Below the pieces are notes generated by a model that saw nothing but the letters and a program-made list of their open reading frames with translations, was not told the origin of the DNA and did no database searches. A DNA stretch of 64,000 nucleotides, from assembly GCA_933228675.1 (NCBI GenBank), contig OW121743.1, positions 54,686,903 through 54,750,902 of the forward strand, in the 5' to 3' direction. Of the stretch, positions 47,226-59,761 are shown piece after piece. Origin of the DNA: Stomorhina lunata. Taxonomy: Eukaryota > Arthropoda > Insecta > Diptera > Rhiniidae. How positions within the stretch are numbered: the first letter of the stretch is position 1; each line of letters starts with the position of its first letter. Position numbers and translations under genes: made by a program.

Positions 47226-50096
47226 TAAATATAAAAAAATTTAAAAAAATTTTCTTATAAAAATAAGAAATTTTTGAAAAATTTCCTATAAAAATAAGGA
47301 ATTTTTGAAAATTTTCCTAAAAAATAGGAAATTTTTGAAAAATATCCTATAAAAATAGGAAATTTTTCAAAAATTTCCTATAAAAATAGGAAATTTTTGA
47401 AAAATTTCCAATAAAAATAGCAAATGTTTGAAAAATTTCCTATAAAAATAGGACATTTTTGAAAAATTTCCTATAAAAATAGGAAATTTTTAAAAAATTT
47501 CCTATAAAAATAGGAAATTTTTAAAAAATTTCCTATAAAAATAGGAAATTTTTGAAAAATTTCCTATAAAAATAGGAAATTTTTGAAAAATTTCCTATAA
47601 AAATAGGAAATTTTTGAAAAATTTCCTATAAAAATAGGAAATTTTTGAAAAATTTCCTATAAAAATAGGAAATTTTTGAAAAATTTCCTATAAAAATAGG
47701 AAAATTTTGAAAAATTTCCTATAAAAATAGGAAATTTTTGAAAAATTTCCTATAAAAATAGGAAATTTTTGAAAAATTTTCTATAAAAATAGGAAATTTT
47801 TGAAAAATTTCCTATAAAAATAGGAAATTTTTGAAAAATTTCCTATAAAAATAGGAAATTTTTGAAAAATTTCCTATAAAAATAGGAAATTTTTGAAAAA
47901 TTTCCTATAAAAATAGGAAATTTTTGAAAAATTTCCTATAAAAATAGGAAATTTTTGAAAAATTTCCTATAAAAATAGGAAATTTTTGAAAAATTTCCTA
48001 TAAAAATAGGAAATTTTTGAAAAATTTCCTATAAAAATAGGAAATTTTTGAAAAATTTCCTATAAAAATAGGAAATTTTTGAAAAATTTCCTATAAAAAT
48101 AGGAAATTTTTGAAAAATTTCCTATAAAAATAGGAATTTTTTGAAAAATTTCCTTTAAAAATAGGAAATTTTTGAAAAATTTCCTATAAAACTAAGAAAT
48201 TTTTGAAAAATTTTCTATAAAAATAGGAAATTTTTGAAAAATTTTCTATAAAAATAGGAAATTTTTGAAAAATTTCCTATAAAAATTGGAAATTTTTGAA
48301 AATTTTCCTATAAAAACAGGAAATTTTTGAAAAATTTCCTATAAAAATAGGAAATTTTTGAAAAATTTCCTATAAAAATAGGAAATTTTTGAAAAATTTC
48401 CTATAAAAATAGGAAATTTTTGAAAAATTTCCTATAAAAATAGGAAATTTTTGAAAAATTTCCTATAAAAATAGGAAATTTTTGAAAAATTTCCTATAAA
48501 AATAGGAAATTTTTGAAAAATTTCCTATAAAAATAGGAAATTTTTGAAAAATTTCCTATAAAAATAGGAAATTTTTGAAAAATTTCCAATAAAAATAGGA
48601 AATGTTTGAAAAATTTCTTATAAAAATAGGAAATGTTTGAAAAATTTCCTATAAAAATAGGAAATGTTTGAAAAATTTCCTATAAAAATAGGAAATTTTT
48701 GAAAAATTTCCTATTAAAATAGGAAATTTTTGAAAAATTTCCTATAAAAATAGGAAATTTTTGAAAAATTTCCTATAAAAATAGGAAATTTTTGAAAAAT
48801 TTCCTATAAAAATAGGAAATTTTTGAAAAATTTCCTATAAAAATAGGAAATTTTTGAAAAATTTCCTATAAAAATAGGAAATTTTTGAAAAATTTCCTAT
48901 AAAAATAGGAAATTTTTGAAAAATTTCCTATAAAAATAGGAAATTTTTGAAAAATTTCCTATAAAAATAGGAAATTTTTCAAAAATTTCCTATTTTTATA
49001 GGAAATTTTTCAAAAATTTCCTATTTTTATAGGAAATTTTTGAAAAATTTCCTATAAAAATAGGAAATTTTTGAAAAATTTCCTATAAAAATAGGAAATT
49101 TTTGAAAAATTTCCTATAAAAATAGGAAATTTTTGAAAAATTTCCTATAAAAATAGGAAATTTTTGAAAAATTTCCTATAAAAATAGGAAATTTTTGAAA
49201 AATTTCCTATAAAAATAGGAAATTTTTGAAAAATTTCCTATAAAAATAGGAAATTTTTGAAAAATTTCCTATAAAAATAGGAAATTTTTGAAAAATTTCC
49301 TATAAAAATAGGAAATTTTTGAAAAATTTCCTATAAAAATAGGAAATTTTTGAAAAATTTCCTATAAAAATAGGAAATTTTTGAAAAATTTCCTATAAAA
49401 ATAGGAAATTTTTGAAAAATTTCCTATAAAAATAGGAAATTTTTGAAAAATTTCCTATAAAAATAGGAAATTTTTGAAAAATTTCCTATAAAAATAGGAA
49501 ATTTTTGAAAAATTTCCTATAAAAATAGGAAATTTTTGAAAAATTTCCTATAAAAATAGGAAATTTTTGAAAAATTTCCTACAAAAATAGGAAATTTTTG
49601 AAAAATTTCCTATAAAAATAGGAAATTTTTGAAAATTTTCCTATAAAAACAGGAAATTTTTGAAAAATTTCCTATAAAAATAGGAAATTTTTGAAAAATT
49701 TCCTATAAAAATAGGAAATTTTTGAAAAATTTCCTATAAAAATAGGAAATTTTTGAAAAATTTCCTATAAAAATAGGAAATTTTTGAAAAATTTCCTATA
49801 AAAATAGGAAATTTTTGAAAAATTTCCTATAAAAATAGGAAATTTTTGAAAAATTTCCTATAAAAATAGGAAATTTTTGAAAAATTTCCTATAAAAATAG
49901 GAAATTTTTGAAAAATTTCCTATAAAAATAAGAAATTTTTGAAAAATTTCCTATAAAAATAAGAAAATTTTGAAAAATTTCCTATAAAAATAGGAAATTT
50001 TTGAAAAATTTCCTATAAAAATAGGAAATTTTTGAAAAATTTCCTATAATAATAGGAAATTTTTGAAAAATTTCCTATAAAAATAGGAAATTTTTA
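47226..50096 (+). repeat. 31-bp perfect-hairpin satellite, about 92 units
   Basis: The unit consists of arm AAAAATTTCCTAT, loop AAAA, arm ATAGGAAATTTTT and spacer G (13+4+13+1 bp). Most units are identical; divergence is concentrated at the left edge (47226-47460) and in small patches (48120-48320 and 48590-48670). A two-unit inversion lies at about 48980-49011, where spacers read C and loops read TTTT, and a single-spacer flip at 47369. The intronic RNA of the sense strand could form a long row of short hairpins. Confidence 0.98.
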
Positions 50097-51575
50097 AATA
50101 ATGTTAATTGTTGTTATTCCGCTGCCACGCAAAAAGTGGTCAACTTTGATATAGGAGCCAAAAGAATATTTAATTATTTTGAACCTCCTAAAGGTATGCA
50201 ACACGATTTTCTTATTCTTTCACAATACAAATAATATTGAATGCTTTAATATGGAAGATTTTGATATGAGTAGATAACAAACCTGTTAGCAAAGAAATTC
50301 TCCCCAACGTAGGGCATTCAGCATAAAATCGAAAGAAGTTTTAAAACATAAAACAAATATAAAAACCATAAATACTTAGACATGCAGAGGCGTACTACAA
50401 AATCGAAGTAAGGAAAGAAGACGAAGAAAAAAATGTGCAACAAATGTGGGTCACATCTGATGCATAAAAATAAAATTTATATATTTTCCTCAAGCTTTCA
50501 AACAACTTGTTGGCGTTTAATTTATAAACAGACAAAATTTACAAAAAAAAAATGAAAAATAATCATCATAAAAATAAATATTATTATTGCCAATAAAAAA
50601 AACGAATTTTGTAAAAAATATAAATTAAGTATATTTAAGAATTTTTATGAAAGAAATGTTTGCCAGAAGAGGAAAAAATGCCTAAATGATAAGGAATTGA
50701 AAAATGAAAAGTAGACACGTAAATGTGTTAGACATATTAACAGGCAGATAGACAGACCGATAGACAACAATTTACGAATATTTTCTGTAAAGCAAAAATT
50801 AAATTAAATATTTATGAAAATATTAAAATTTTTGTTTGCTTTCTTTTTTTACAATTTTCTTAGAAATTAAGTTTTTGTTTGTAGTAAATATTCAATAATG
50901 CATTTCCTCAAAAATTATTAGTCTAAAATAATTTGCCAAAAAATTTATGCAAATTTATTTCTGGTATTTTTTTTATTGCTTTTTATATAATAATATTTTG
51001 GTAAAATATTTTTATAAAACTAAAGTAGTTCATGTTTTCCAAAAAAAAAAAAAATATTGGTTTATTTCCTACTTTCATAATTTCTTGCTTTCATAATTTT
51101 CCATAAACGCCCCATATTTTTTTTAGTTTTATTTGTTATAAATATTTTTTTTTTTTTAATTTTGTAAACCTAAATATTTGTGTAAGACCCAATGACCTTC
51201 AATACTTTGGATGTGTGTTTTTTGTTCCATTTAAAAATAAATCTTCAAATCTTAAAAAACGTCACCAAAAACATTTTTTTTAGTTCTTAAATAAATTTCG
51301 TCAATTTTAAAAACGAAATGTGTGAACTCTTTTTAAATGATCGCGCGATTTAATGAGAATAATCAACGAAATATGTGTCAAAAATTACAAATCTTGATTT
51401 ATTAAAAAATACTTTGGAAATTAAATTTAAGACCAAAATATAAAACTTCGAAAACTTTAGAACATTTTTTATATTTAAAGGAAAACAATCACTATAAGGC
51501 ATTCAATTCATTAAACATTGCATTGAATACTTTTAGGAAGTTCCTGATAATAACGGGTCGGCACAAAGAGAACAG
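50097..51575 (+). other. Unique intron sequence
   Basis: AT-rich. CCTCCTAAAGGTATGCAACACG at about 50186 (interrupted match) resembles the central motif of foldback family F. The rest shows no gene, RNA or repeat that I can identify. Confidence 0.5.
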
Positions 51576-53275
51576 AGCAAAAAAAAATTTTTATCAAAAA
51601 TTTTTCTATAGAAAATTTTTTTTATCAAAAATGTTTCTATAGAAAATTTTTTTTATCAAAAATGTTTCTATAGAAAATTTTTTTTATCAAAAATTTTTCT
51701 ATAGAAAATTTTTTTATCAAAAATTTTTCTATAGAAAATTTTTTTATCAAAAATTTTTCTATAGAAAATTTTTTTATCAAAAATTTTTCTATAGAAAATT
51801 TTTTTATTAAAAATTTTTCTAAAGAAAATTTTTTTATCAAAAATTTTTCTAAAGAAAATTTTTTTATCAAAAATTTTACTATAGAAAATTTGTTTATCCA
51901 AAATTTTTCTATAGAAAATTTTTTATGAAAAATTTTTCTATAGAAAATTTTTTATGAAAAATTTTTCTATAGAAAATTTTTTATGAAAAATTTTTCTATA
52001 GAAAATTTTTTATGAAAAATTTTTCTATAGAAAATTTTTTATGAAAAATTTTTCTTAGAAAATTTTTTATGAAAAATTTTTCTATAGAAAATTTTTTATG
52101 AAAAATTTTTCTTAGAAAATTTTTTATGAAAAATTTTTCTATAGAAAATTTTTTATAAAAAATTTTTCTATAGGAAATTTTTTATGAAAAATTTTTCTAT
52201 AGAAAATTTTTTATAAAAAATTTTTCTATAGGAAATTTTTTATGAAAAATTTTTCTATAGAAAATTTTTTATGAAAAATTTTTCTATAGAAAATTTTTTA
52301 TGAAAAATTTTTCTATAGAAAATTTTTTATGAAAAATTTTTCTATAGAAAATTTTTTATGAAAAATTTTTCTATAGAAAATTTTTTATGAAAAATTTTTC
52401 TATAGAAAATTTTTTATGAAAAATTTTTCTATAGAAAATTTTTTATGAAAAATTTTTCTATAGAAAATTTTTTATGAAAAATTTTTCTATAGAAAATTTT
52501 TTATGAAAAATTTTTCAATAGAAAATTTTTTATGAAAAATTTTTCTATAGAAAATTTTTTATGAAAAATTTTTCTATAGAAAATTTTTTATGAAAAATTT
52601 TTCTATAGAAAATTTTTTATGAAAAATTTTTCTATAGGAAATTTTTTATGAAAAATTTTTCTATAGGAAATTTTTTATGAAAAATTTTTCTATAGGAAAT
52701 TTTTTATGAAAAATTTTTCTATAGGCAATTTTTTATGAAAAGTTTAAAAAAAAATTTTTTTTTTAGAAAATTTTTTATCAAAAATTTTTCTATAGAAAAT
52801 TTTTTTTGCAAAAATTTTTCTATAGAAAATTTTTTATGAAAAATTTTTTCAATAGAAAATTTTCTATCAAAAATCTTTCTATAGAAAATTTTTTATCAAA
52901 AATTTTTTTATAGAAAATTTTTTATCAAAAATTTTTCTATAGAAAATTTTTTATGAAAAATTTTTCTATAAAAAATTTTTTATGAAAAATTTTTCTGTAG
53001 AAAATTTTTTATCGAAAATTTTTCTACAGATAATTTTTTTATATAAAATTTTTCTATAGAAAATTTTTGTATAAAAAATTTTTTCCATGGAAAATTTTTT
53101 TCTCAAAAATTTTTCTATATAAAATTTTTTTATCAAAAATTTTTCTACAGAAAATTTTTTCATCAAAAATGTTTCTATAGAAAATTTTGTTTATCAAAAA
53201 TGTTTCTTAGAAATTTTTTTTATCCAAAATTTTTCTATAGAATTTTTTTTTAATAAAATTATTCTATAGAAAATT
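51576..53275 (-). repeat. 29-31-bp palindromic satellite, about 1.7 kb
   Basis: Units of AAATTTTTCTATAGAAAATT followed by TTTTATCAA (left part, about 31 bp) change at about 51905 to TTTTTATGA (29 bp), then back to TTTATCAA-type from about 52760. Blocks with CTATAGGAAA variants occur at 52170-52240 and 52630-52720. The palindromic core TTTTCTATAGAAAA is retained throughout. Minus-strand frames at 51637-51901 are satellite translations. Confidence 0.95.
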
Positions 53276-53520
53276 TGCAGCAAGAATGTGGGAAGTGAAG
53301 GAAGATGAAAACTGAAAATTGTTTGTGTTTTGTTTAGTCGATGATCTACGCTTTTAGTTATGGTTTGTAAACATAATTCTTAAAGGCTTTGTTTGTAAAA
53401 TAAGTAATAATGCGAGGTTTTCTATCTGAAGAGATGACCTAACCAACCATCAAAACTCGTCGAGGAATTTTGGTTTCTCCGCAAACATTTTTTGGCTTTT
53501 TATCAATAAATTGGTCTGTT
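53276..53520 (+). repeat. Dispersed repeat B, copy next to a satellite
   Basis: GATGATCTACGCTTTTAGTT, AATAATGCGAGGTTTT, CTAACCAACCATCAAAACTC and GAGGAATTTTGGTTTCTCCG match 11975-12215 in inverse orientation. It starts right at the end of the palindromic array, as the 33185-33282 copy borders the array at 33285. Confidence 0.75.
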
Positions 53521-54419
53521 AAAAATTGAAGTTTGTCGAAAAATTATATTAATGTTTCAAATGGTAGTTTATATGAGTTAATTTTTGCTCGAAACTTTTA
53601 TTAGTTCACTTGTTGACAGTTGCAAAAATATACCATAATTAAGAAGAACAAATATTGTTATATAAACCTTAAGATTTATGACCTCCAATTACCTTTTTCT
53701 AAAACTTTCTATACAAAACAAAAATCTAATATAACTTTTAAACTTCTTCAAGTTATTCTTGTGGAATAATTTTAATTTGTTCTACAAGTATTACAAAATT
53801 AATGATATTTAAAGTAATTTATGACATTGAACTTACAAATTGTCAAAAAAAATGTGTTATCAAAAATTTTTCTCATATCAAATTTGTCCAAAAAGTTTGT
53901 AAACTTTAGGTTTAAAAAATCAACCCCCCATAAAAAATGTGAAGAAAAAAACAACTTTAAGCTAGAAATCATTAATCATAGAAAAATCTGTTTTGCTCTC
54001 GACTAAATTGAAGTTTTAATGTCAATTTGAAATATATCACAAATTATACGCTTGACATGTGATCTATGTAGTTAAGATAAAAAGAAAAATAAGCCATAAA
54101 TTATTTAAGGAATTTGGGAATGATAAAAAAATACTAGAATAATAAATATTATTAATAATACGAACAGCCAAAAAAATAATTTGACCGTAATCAACTGTCG
54201 GAAGTTTGGAAGTCTACGTTGGAAGACCCTTTAATTGTAAGCTCATATGTCACTAGCCTTTATTGATATATTTTTCAATTCATAAACGGGGTAAGTTATT
54301 CATTAGATTGGGAAAAATTAAATTAAAAAAAAAAAAAAATTTCTTTAGCCTACTTTTAGGAGTTTTGATTTTTTTTTCAATTCTTTGCTATTTTTTTAAT
54401 GTATTCAATTAAATTGCGG
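53521..54419 (+). other. Unique intron sequence
   Basis: AT-rich, with no repeats recognised. A 61-codon frame at 53821-54006 is Lys/Asn/Phe-rich and not credible. Confidence 0.45.
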
Positions 54420-55046
54420 GAGATTCATTCCAATAGTATAAGATAATTATAAAATTTACATCTAATTCTTGAGACATCCTATAAATATGCAATACTTTTT
54501 CTAATACAATCAAAATATAATTATTTGATTATCATGTATTAAAAAAGTGTAGATGGCATATCCTTATAAATTTATCAAAAGCTAGTATATTTTAAAGAAA
54601 ATCGGGCATATTTTTAGGAATTAACTGAATATCTATAAACTTTTACTGAATACCCCTAAAAATATGCAGGGGTTTCTTAAAAATCTATTAGCAATCAATA
54701 AAAATGAATGAGAATGGTTCATAAATATTGATTTGAGATTCATTCGAATAGTATAAGATAATTATATAAGTTACACCTAATTTTTGGGACATCCTTTAAA
54801 TATGCAACACTTTTTTTATAACAATCAAAATATAATTATTTGATTATCATGTATTAAAAAAGTATAGTAATTCTACCTTTGATGGCAAATCCTAGTATAT
54901 TTTAAAGAAAATCGTGCATATTTTTAGGAACTAACTAAATATCTATAAACTTTTACTCAAAACTCCTAAAAATATGCAGGGTTTTCTTAAAAATGTATTA
55001 GCAATCAATAAAAATGAATGAGAATGGTTCATAAATATTGATTTGA
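54420..55046 (+). repeat. 315-bp tandem duplication
   Basis: GAGATTCATTC(C/G)AATAGTATAAG starts at 54420 and again at 54735. The two copies agree through TATTTGATTATCATGTATTA and AAAATATGCAGGG to ATGAGAATGGTTCATAAATA, with a small indel near 54550-54580. The second copy ends at about 55046. Confidence 0.9.
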
Positions 55047-56879
55047 AAATCCTCTTATAATCTCTTCCAATCTAAAATGACAAACATTTATTTTTAATAA
55101 CAATTAATAAATAAATTTGATTTTCTTCGAACGCCAAAGGAAAACTTTATAAAATAACCAAATTTTCCCAACTGTCTGAAAGAAATTTCTACTTTAAAAT
55201 AAACTTCAAACAAAAACAAACTTTTAGAACAACAAAAAACTCAAAAATCTAAGTAAAAACGCCTGAAGCCCCTTGAAGCAGGCAACAGAAAATTCAAAAA
55301 TTTGAAATGAAATAAACAAAAATCCCTAAAACTTAATGGAAATTAATTTTTGTTTTATTTTTTTACAAAGAAAAGAAAATAAAACAAAAAACCGAAATTA
55401 AATTTCAAATAAGTTTCCAGAGTTTTGGAAAGGCAAGATGTAATGGAAATTGTATACAGAAAATTTGAAATAAAAGTACGAAAACAAAGTTAATGAATAT
55501 GCAATTGACATTAATTGAATTTTTGCGTTTTTTTTCACATTTTTTATTTGTATTTGCTTAATTTTTATTTGAAAGTACCCTTAATGTTGTGGACAAGAGT
55601 TCAGACTTAGTTCAAATAAAGAAATAATTAAATACAAGCATTTGTCTGTCTATACTTGAACTTTTTTTAGTTGATCTAAAAATTTAAGATTTATTTAAAT
55701 AAATGGCATTTGTAAAAATGACAAATAAGTTTAAGAATTTTTTTCTTTACTTCTTTCATTATTTAGAAGAAATAAGAAAAATGAACGAAAATCATAAAAA
55801 ATTCTGTTTCCAAAAAGTTTTTGTTTTTTCTTCGTAAAATAAAACTTTCTTCTAGAAAATTCTAGAAAAAATCTGGGTAAAAATAGCCAAGTATTTGCTT
55901 TACAATTTTATTCAAAATATATATTTTGCTTAAATATTAATGTGTTTTCTATCACTTTTTCAATCAAAAAGACAAATAATAGAAATATTACTTATGAAAA
56001 AGTTTTTCTTCTTGCTAAAAAGGTTAGTTACAGTAAAATGTGGGATTAAAACTCAAAGCTCGAAAAGAAAACAAAATATTTGGAACTGAGTTAGGGCTTT
56101 TAATGAATTTCTTAAAAATTTTCGAAAAAATAATATAGCATACTTTTAGGATTTAAAAAAAATTATAAAATTCTTATAATATAATGTACATACATAGTTC
56201 TTGTCTTTGTTTAAGCGACTAAGGAAATAAGGGAATTCTCGAAAATCGTGCAAGAATATTAATTTAAATTATCGTTTAATGAACAATACAATTAAATTTT
56301 AAAAAAAATCGTATACTCCTTAAAGTATGCAACAAATTTTAAATATCATTGATTTTGATTTGCATCGAAATATGTAAGTTTTTGAAAATAAAAATTGATT
56401 TTTCGAACCTCCTATAAATATGCAACACAACATTCTCTAAAGTCTTTTAAATTTTCGTTTGCATTAATCTGTATTCTACTGTTCTTCACTCGTTTATTCA
56501 ACATTCAATTCCATATGATTTACATGCATTTGCATTACTTAAGCTAGCAAATCTTTTTCTTTGCAAAATAAAATCATTTTCTTTTTATTTTTGCATAAAA
56601 ACTCATCTTGAATATTAAAACTTTTTGGACAACTTTTTTCCCTGCTCAGAAAAGTTTTTTTCAGTCTTATTTGTTTAAACTAGAATAGATGGGAAATCAA
56701 AGTTGACTATCGATTATAGTAATAACAAATGTTTTACAATTTTAATGGTTTGAGTTTTAAGATTTTGAAAAAAATTAATATTTGTAGCAATTTAAAAATT
56801 TTTAGTTTATCAAAAACCAAAAGCAATCCTCAAAGTATACAACACAATTTATTAAAAAATACCATTTATTGCGAACTAA
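55047..56879 (+). other. Unique intron sequence
   Basis: AT-rich. TATGCAACAC-type motifs preceded by CCT(A/T)AAA occur near 56323, 56405 and 56830. No open frame with coding character; the 64-codon frame at 56729-56923 runs into the satellite. Confidence 0.5.
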
Positions 56880-58675
56880 AAATTTTTGAAAAATTTCCTA
56901 TAAAAATAGGAAATTTTATGTAAAAAAAGAAAATTTTTGAAAAATTTCCTGTAAAAAAAAGGAAATTTTTGAAAAATTTCTTGTAAAAAAGGGAAATTTT
57001 AAAAAAATTTCCTATAAAAATAGGAAATTTTTTAAAAATTTCCTCTAAGAATAGTAAATTTTTGAAAAATTTCTTCTAAAAATAGTAAATTTTTGAAAAA
57101 TTTCTTATAAAATAACGAAATTTTTGAAAAATTTCCTATAAAAATAGGAAATTTTTGAAAAAATTTCCTATAAAAATAGGAAATTTTTTAAAAATTTCCT
57201 ACAAAAATAGAAAATTTTTGAAAAATTTCCTATAAAAATAGGAAATTTTTTAAAAATTTCCTATAAAAAAAGGAAATTTTTTAAAAATTAGTTAATTTTT
57301 AAAAAAATTTCCTACAAAAAAAGGAAATTTTTGAAAAATTTCCTGTAAAAAAAAAGAATTTTTTAAAAAATTTCCTATAAAAATAAGAATTTTTTAAAAA
57401 ATTTCCTATAAAAATAAGAATTTTTCAAAAAATTTCCTATAAAAATAGGAAATTTTTGAAAAATTTCCTATAAAAATAGGAAATTTTTGAAAAATTTCCT
57501 ATAAAAATAGGAAATTTTTGAAAAATTTCCTATATAAATAGGAAATTTTTGAAAAATTTCCTATAAAAATAGGAAATTTTTGAAAAATTTCCTATTTTTA
57601 TAGGAAATTTTTGAAAAATTTCCTATTTTTATAGGAAATTTTTGAAAAATTTCCTATAAAAATGGGAAATTTTTGAAAAATTTCCTATAAAAATAGGAAA
57701 TTTTTCAAAAATTTCCTATAAAAATAGGAAATTTTTGAAAAATTTCCTATAAAAATAAGAAATTTTTGAAAAATTTCCTATAAAAATAGGAAATTTTTGA
57801 AAAATTTCCTATAAAAATAGGAAATTTTTGAAAAATTTCCTATAAAAATAGGAAATTTTTGAAAAATTTCCTATAAAAATAGGAAATTTTTGAAAAATTT
57901 CCTATAAAAATAGGAAATTTTTAAAAAATTTCCTCTAAAAATAGGAAATTTTTGAAAAATTTCCTATAAAAATAGGAAATTTTTGAAAAATTTCCTATAA
58001 AAATAGGAAATTTTTGAAAAATTTCCTATAAAAATAGGAAATTTTTGAAAAATTTCCTATAAAAATAGGAAATTTTTGAAAAATTTCCTATAAAAATAGG
58101 AAATTTTTGAAAAATAGGAAATTTTTGAAAAATTTCCTATAAAAATAGGAAATTTTTGAAAAATTTCCTATAAAAATAGGAAATTTTTGAAAAATTTCCT
58201 ATAAAAAGTCAATCTTTGAAAAATTTTCTATAAAAAGTCAATTTTCGAAAAATTTCCTATAAAAAGTCAATTTTCGAAAAATTTCCTATAAAAAGTCAAT
58301 TTTTGAAAAATTTTCTATAAAAAGTAAATTTTCGAAAAATTTCCTATAAAAAGTCAATCTTTGTAAAATTTCCTATAAAAAGTAAATTTTCGAAAAATTT
58401 CATATAAAAAGTCAATTTTCGAAAATTTTCCTTTAAAAAGTCTTTTATCGAAAAATTTCTTTAAAAGTCAATTTTCGAAAAAATTTTCTATCAAAAGTCA
58501 ATTTTTGTAAAATTTCCTATAAAAAGTCAATTTTCGAAAAATTTCACATAACAAGTAAAGTTTTGAAAAATTTTTATAAATAGACAATTTTTGAAAAATT
58601 TCCTTTAAATAGTAAATTTTCGAAAAATTTCTTTTAAATTGTCAATTTTCGAATATTTCCTATCGAAAAATTTAC
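56880..58675 (+). repeat. 31-bp hairpin satellite, second array, with a 29-bp variant block
   Basis: Same unit as 47226-50096 (AAAAATTTCCTAT, AAAA, ATAGGAAATTTTT, G). The left part (56880-57430) is degenerate and the centre (57430-58200) near perfect. From about 58200 the right arm is replaced by GTCAATTTT and the unit shrinks to about 29 bp, losing the palindrome. Loop inversions (AAAA to TTTT) lie at 57596-57599 and 57627-57630, and a spacer flip (G to C) at 57706. Confidence 0.96.
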
Positions 58676-59365
58676 CTTTAGAATTTAATAAAATTTACTT
58701 TAAGACAATTTAAGCATTTTTCTCTTAGCCCTGAAAGTATGCAACACAAATTTAAATCACACTTCATCAATTTCAATGAAATAATATATTTTCTTTTCTA
58801 ATTGATTTCAGTCAGTTACTCCCTTTTTAAGAGTTTTTAATTGTTTTGAAACACTTTAAACAATCATTAACTTTTGCATAATTACTGAAAAAAAACAATT
58901 GAAAAAATTGAAAGTTTATTAACTCTCAAAGAAAACAGAAAATTTAATTGAATTTAAGAAGCAGTAGAAGCGGCTACAAGTGCCCAATAAACATGCTTTT
59001 TAAATACGAATAATACAAAAAACTAAAGTTGTTCATTTAAACTTTAAACAACAAATTATTGCTTCAAACAAAAAAAAGTTCAAATAATTAATATTAAACA
59101 TGCAAACTCTTAAATGCAAAGCCCCACCTTTCGGGTTGTTAACAAGAAAATTAAGAAGAAACTCCCTAAAAAATTTAAAATAAAAATTTAAGTGAAAATT
59201 AAGTGATTTTTAATGATTAATGCATATTTTTTTTAAATTTTATGAAACTTTAAAAATTATGCCGGTTACTTTTGTTGGGATTTTCGAGTTGTTTTCCAAA
59301 AAAAATTTAGTTATCAAATTTTTCAGTTAAAATTGTTTTCAAAATTAGTTGTCCATTTTTTAACT
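58676..59365 (+). other. Unique intron sequence
   Basis: It starts with CCCTGAAAGTATGCAACACA (58730-58749), a motif also seen on the other side of this array and beside the first hairpin array. The rest is AT-rich with no recognised features. Confidence 0.5.
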
Positions 59366-59665
59366 GGTGTCAAATCACCTTATTCGATATCAATTAAAAG
59401 CTAAGATATTTCAGGAATATTTGTGTAGCATACTTTTTGGATAATTTAAATAATATATAACACATAAGGTTCTCTACATTGTTACTTATTTGTGAAAAGT
59501 TTCCTGATAATAAAAAATGTTCATTTAAACTTAATATTTTGAAGAATAAACTTATATGTTCAGATATTAAACTTTTTTGCAAAATAAATTATTTTGCAAA
59601 TCCTTAAGATATGCTACAAAATATTTGCTCAAATGTTTTAGATCGATATCGATTTGACCCCTAAT
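59366..59665. mobile_element. Foldback MITE family F, copy near the acceptor
   Basis: GTCAAATCACC, TTATTCGATATCA and TTTGTGTAGCATACTTTTTG on the left, with CCTTAAGATATGCTACAAAA and GATCGATATCGATTTGAC on the right, form an imperfect palindrome of about 300 bp. It ends only about 60 bp before the branch-point-like site of the long intron. Confidence 0.75.
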
Positions 59666-59761
59666 TTTATTCTATATTAGACTCATTTAGCTCATTATAA
59701 TATACCAACCTAATATCTCGAGTGTACTAATCTTTATTTTACCTCCCTTTTCCCATTACAG

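Larger units (their letters stand above)
40118..59761 (+). other. 19.6-kb intron of the gene
   Basis: Donor GTAAGT at 40118. Branch-point-like CTAAT at 59727-59731, a pyrimidine-rich tract, and acceptor TTACAG ending at 59761. The intron interrupts an Arg codon after its second base (phase 2). About 10 kb of it is tandem satellite (see separate entries), the rest being foldback elements and AT-rich unique sequence. No nested gene was found on either strand. Confidence 0.88.

Noticed and set aside
47226..50096. CRISPR-like regular palindromic repeats
   Set aside because: Units are contiguous with no unique spacers and the context is clearly eukaryotic, so it is a satellite.
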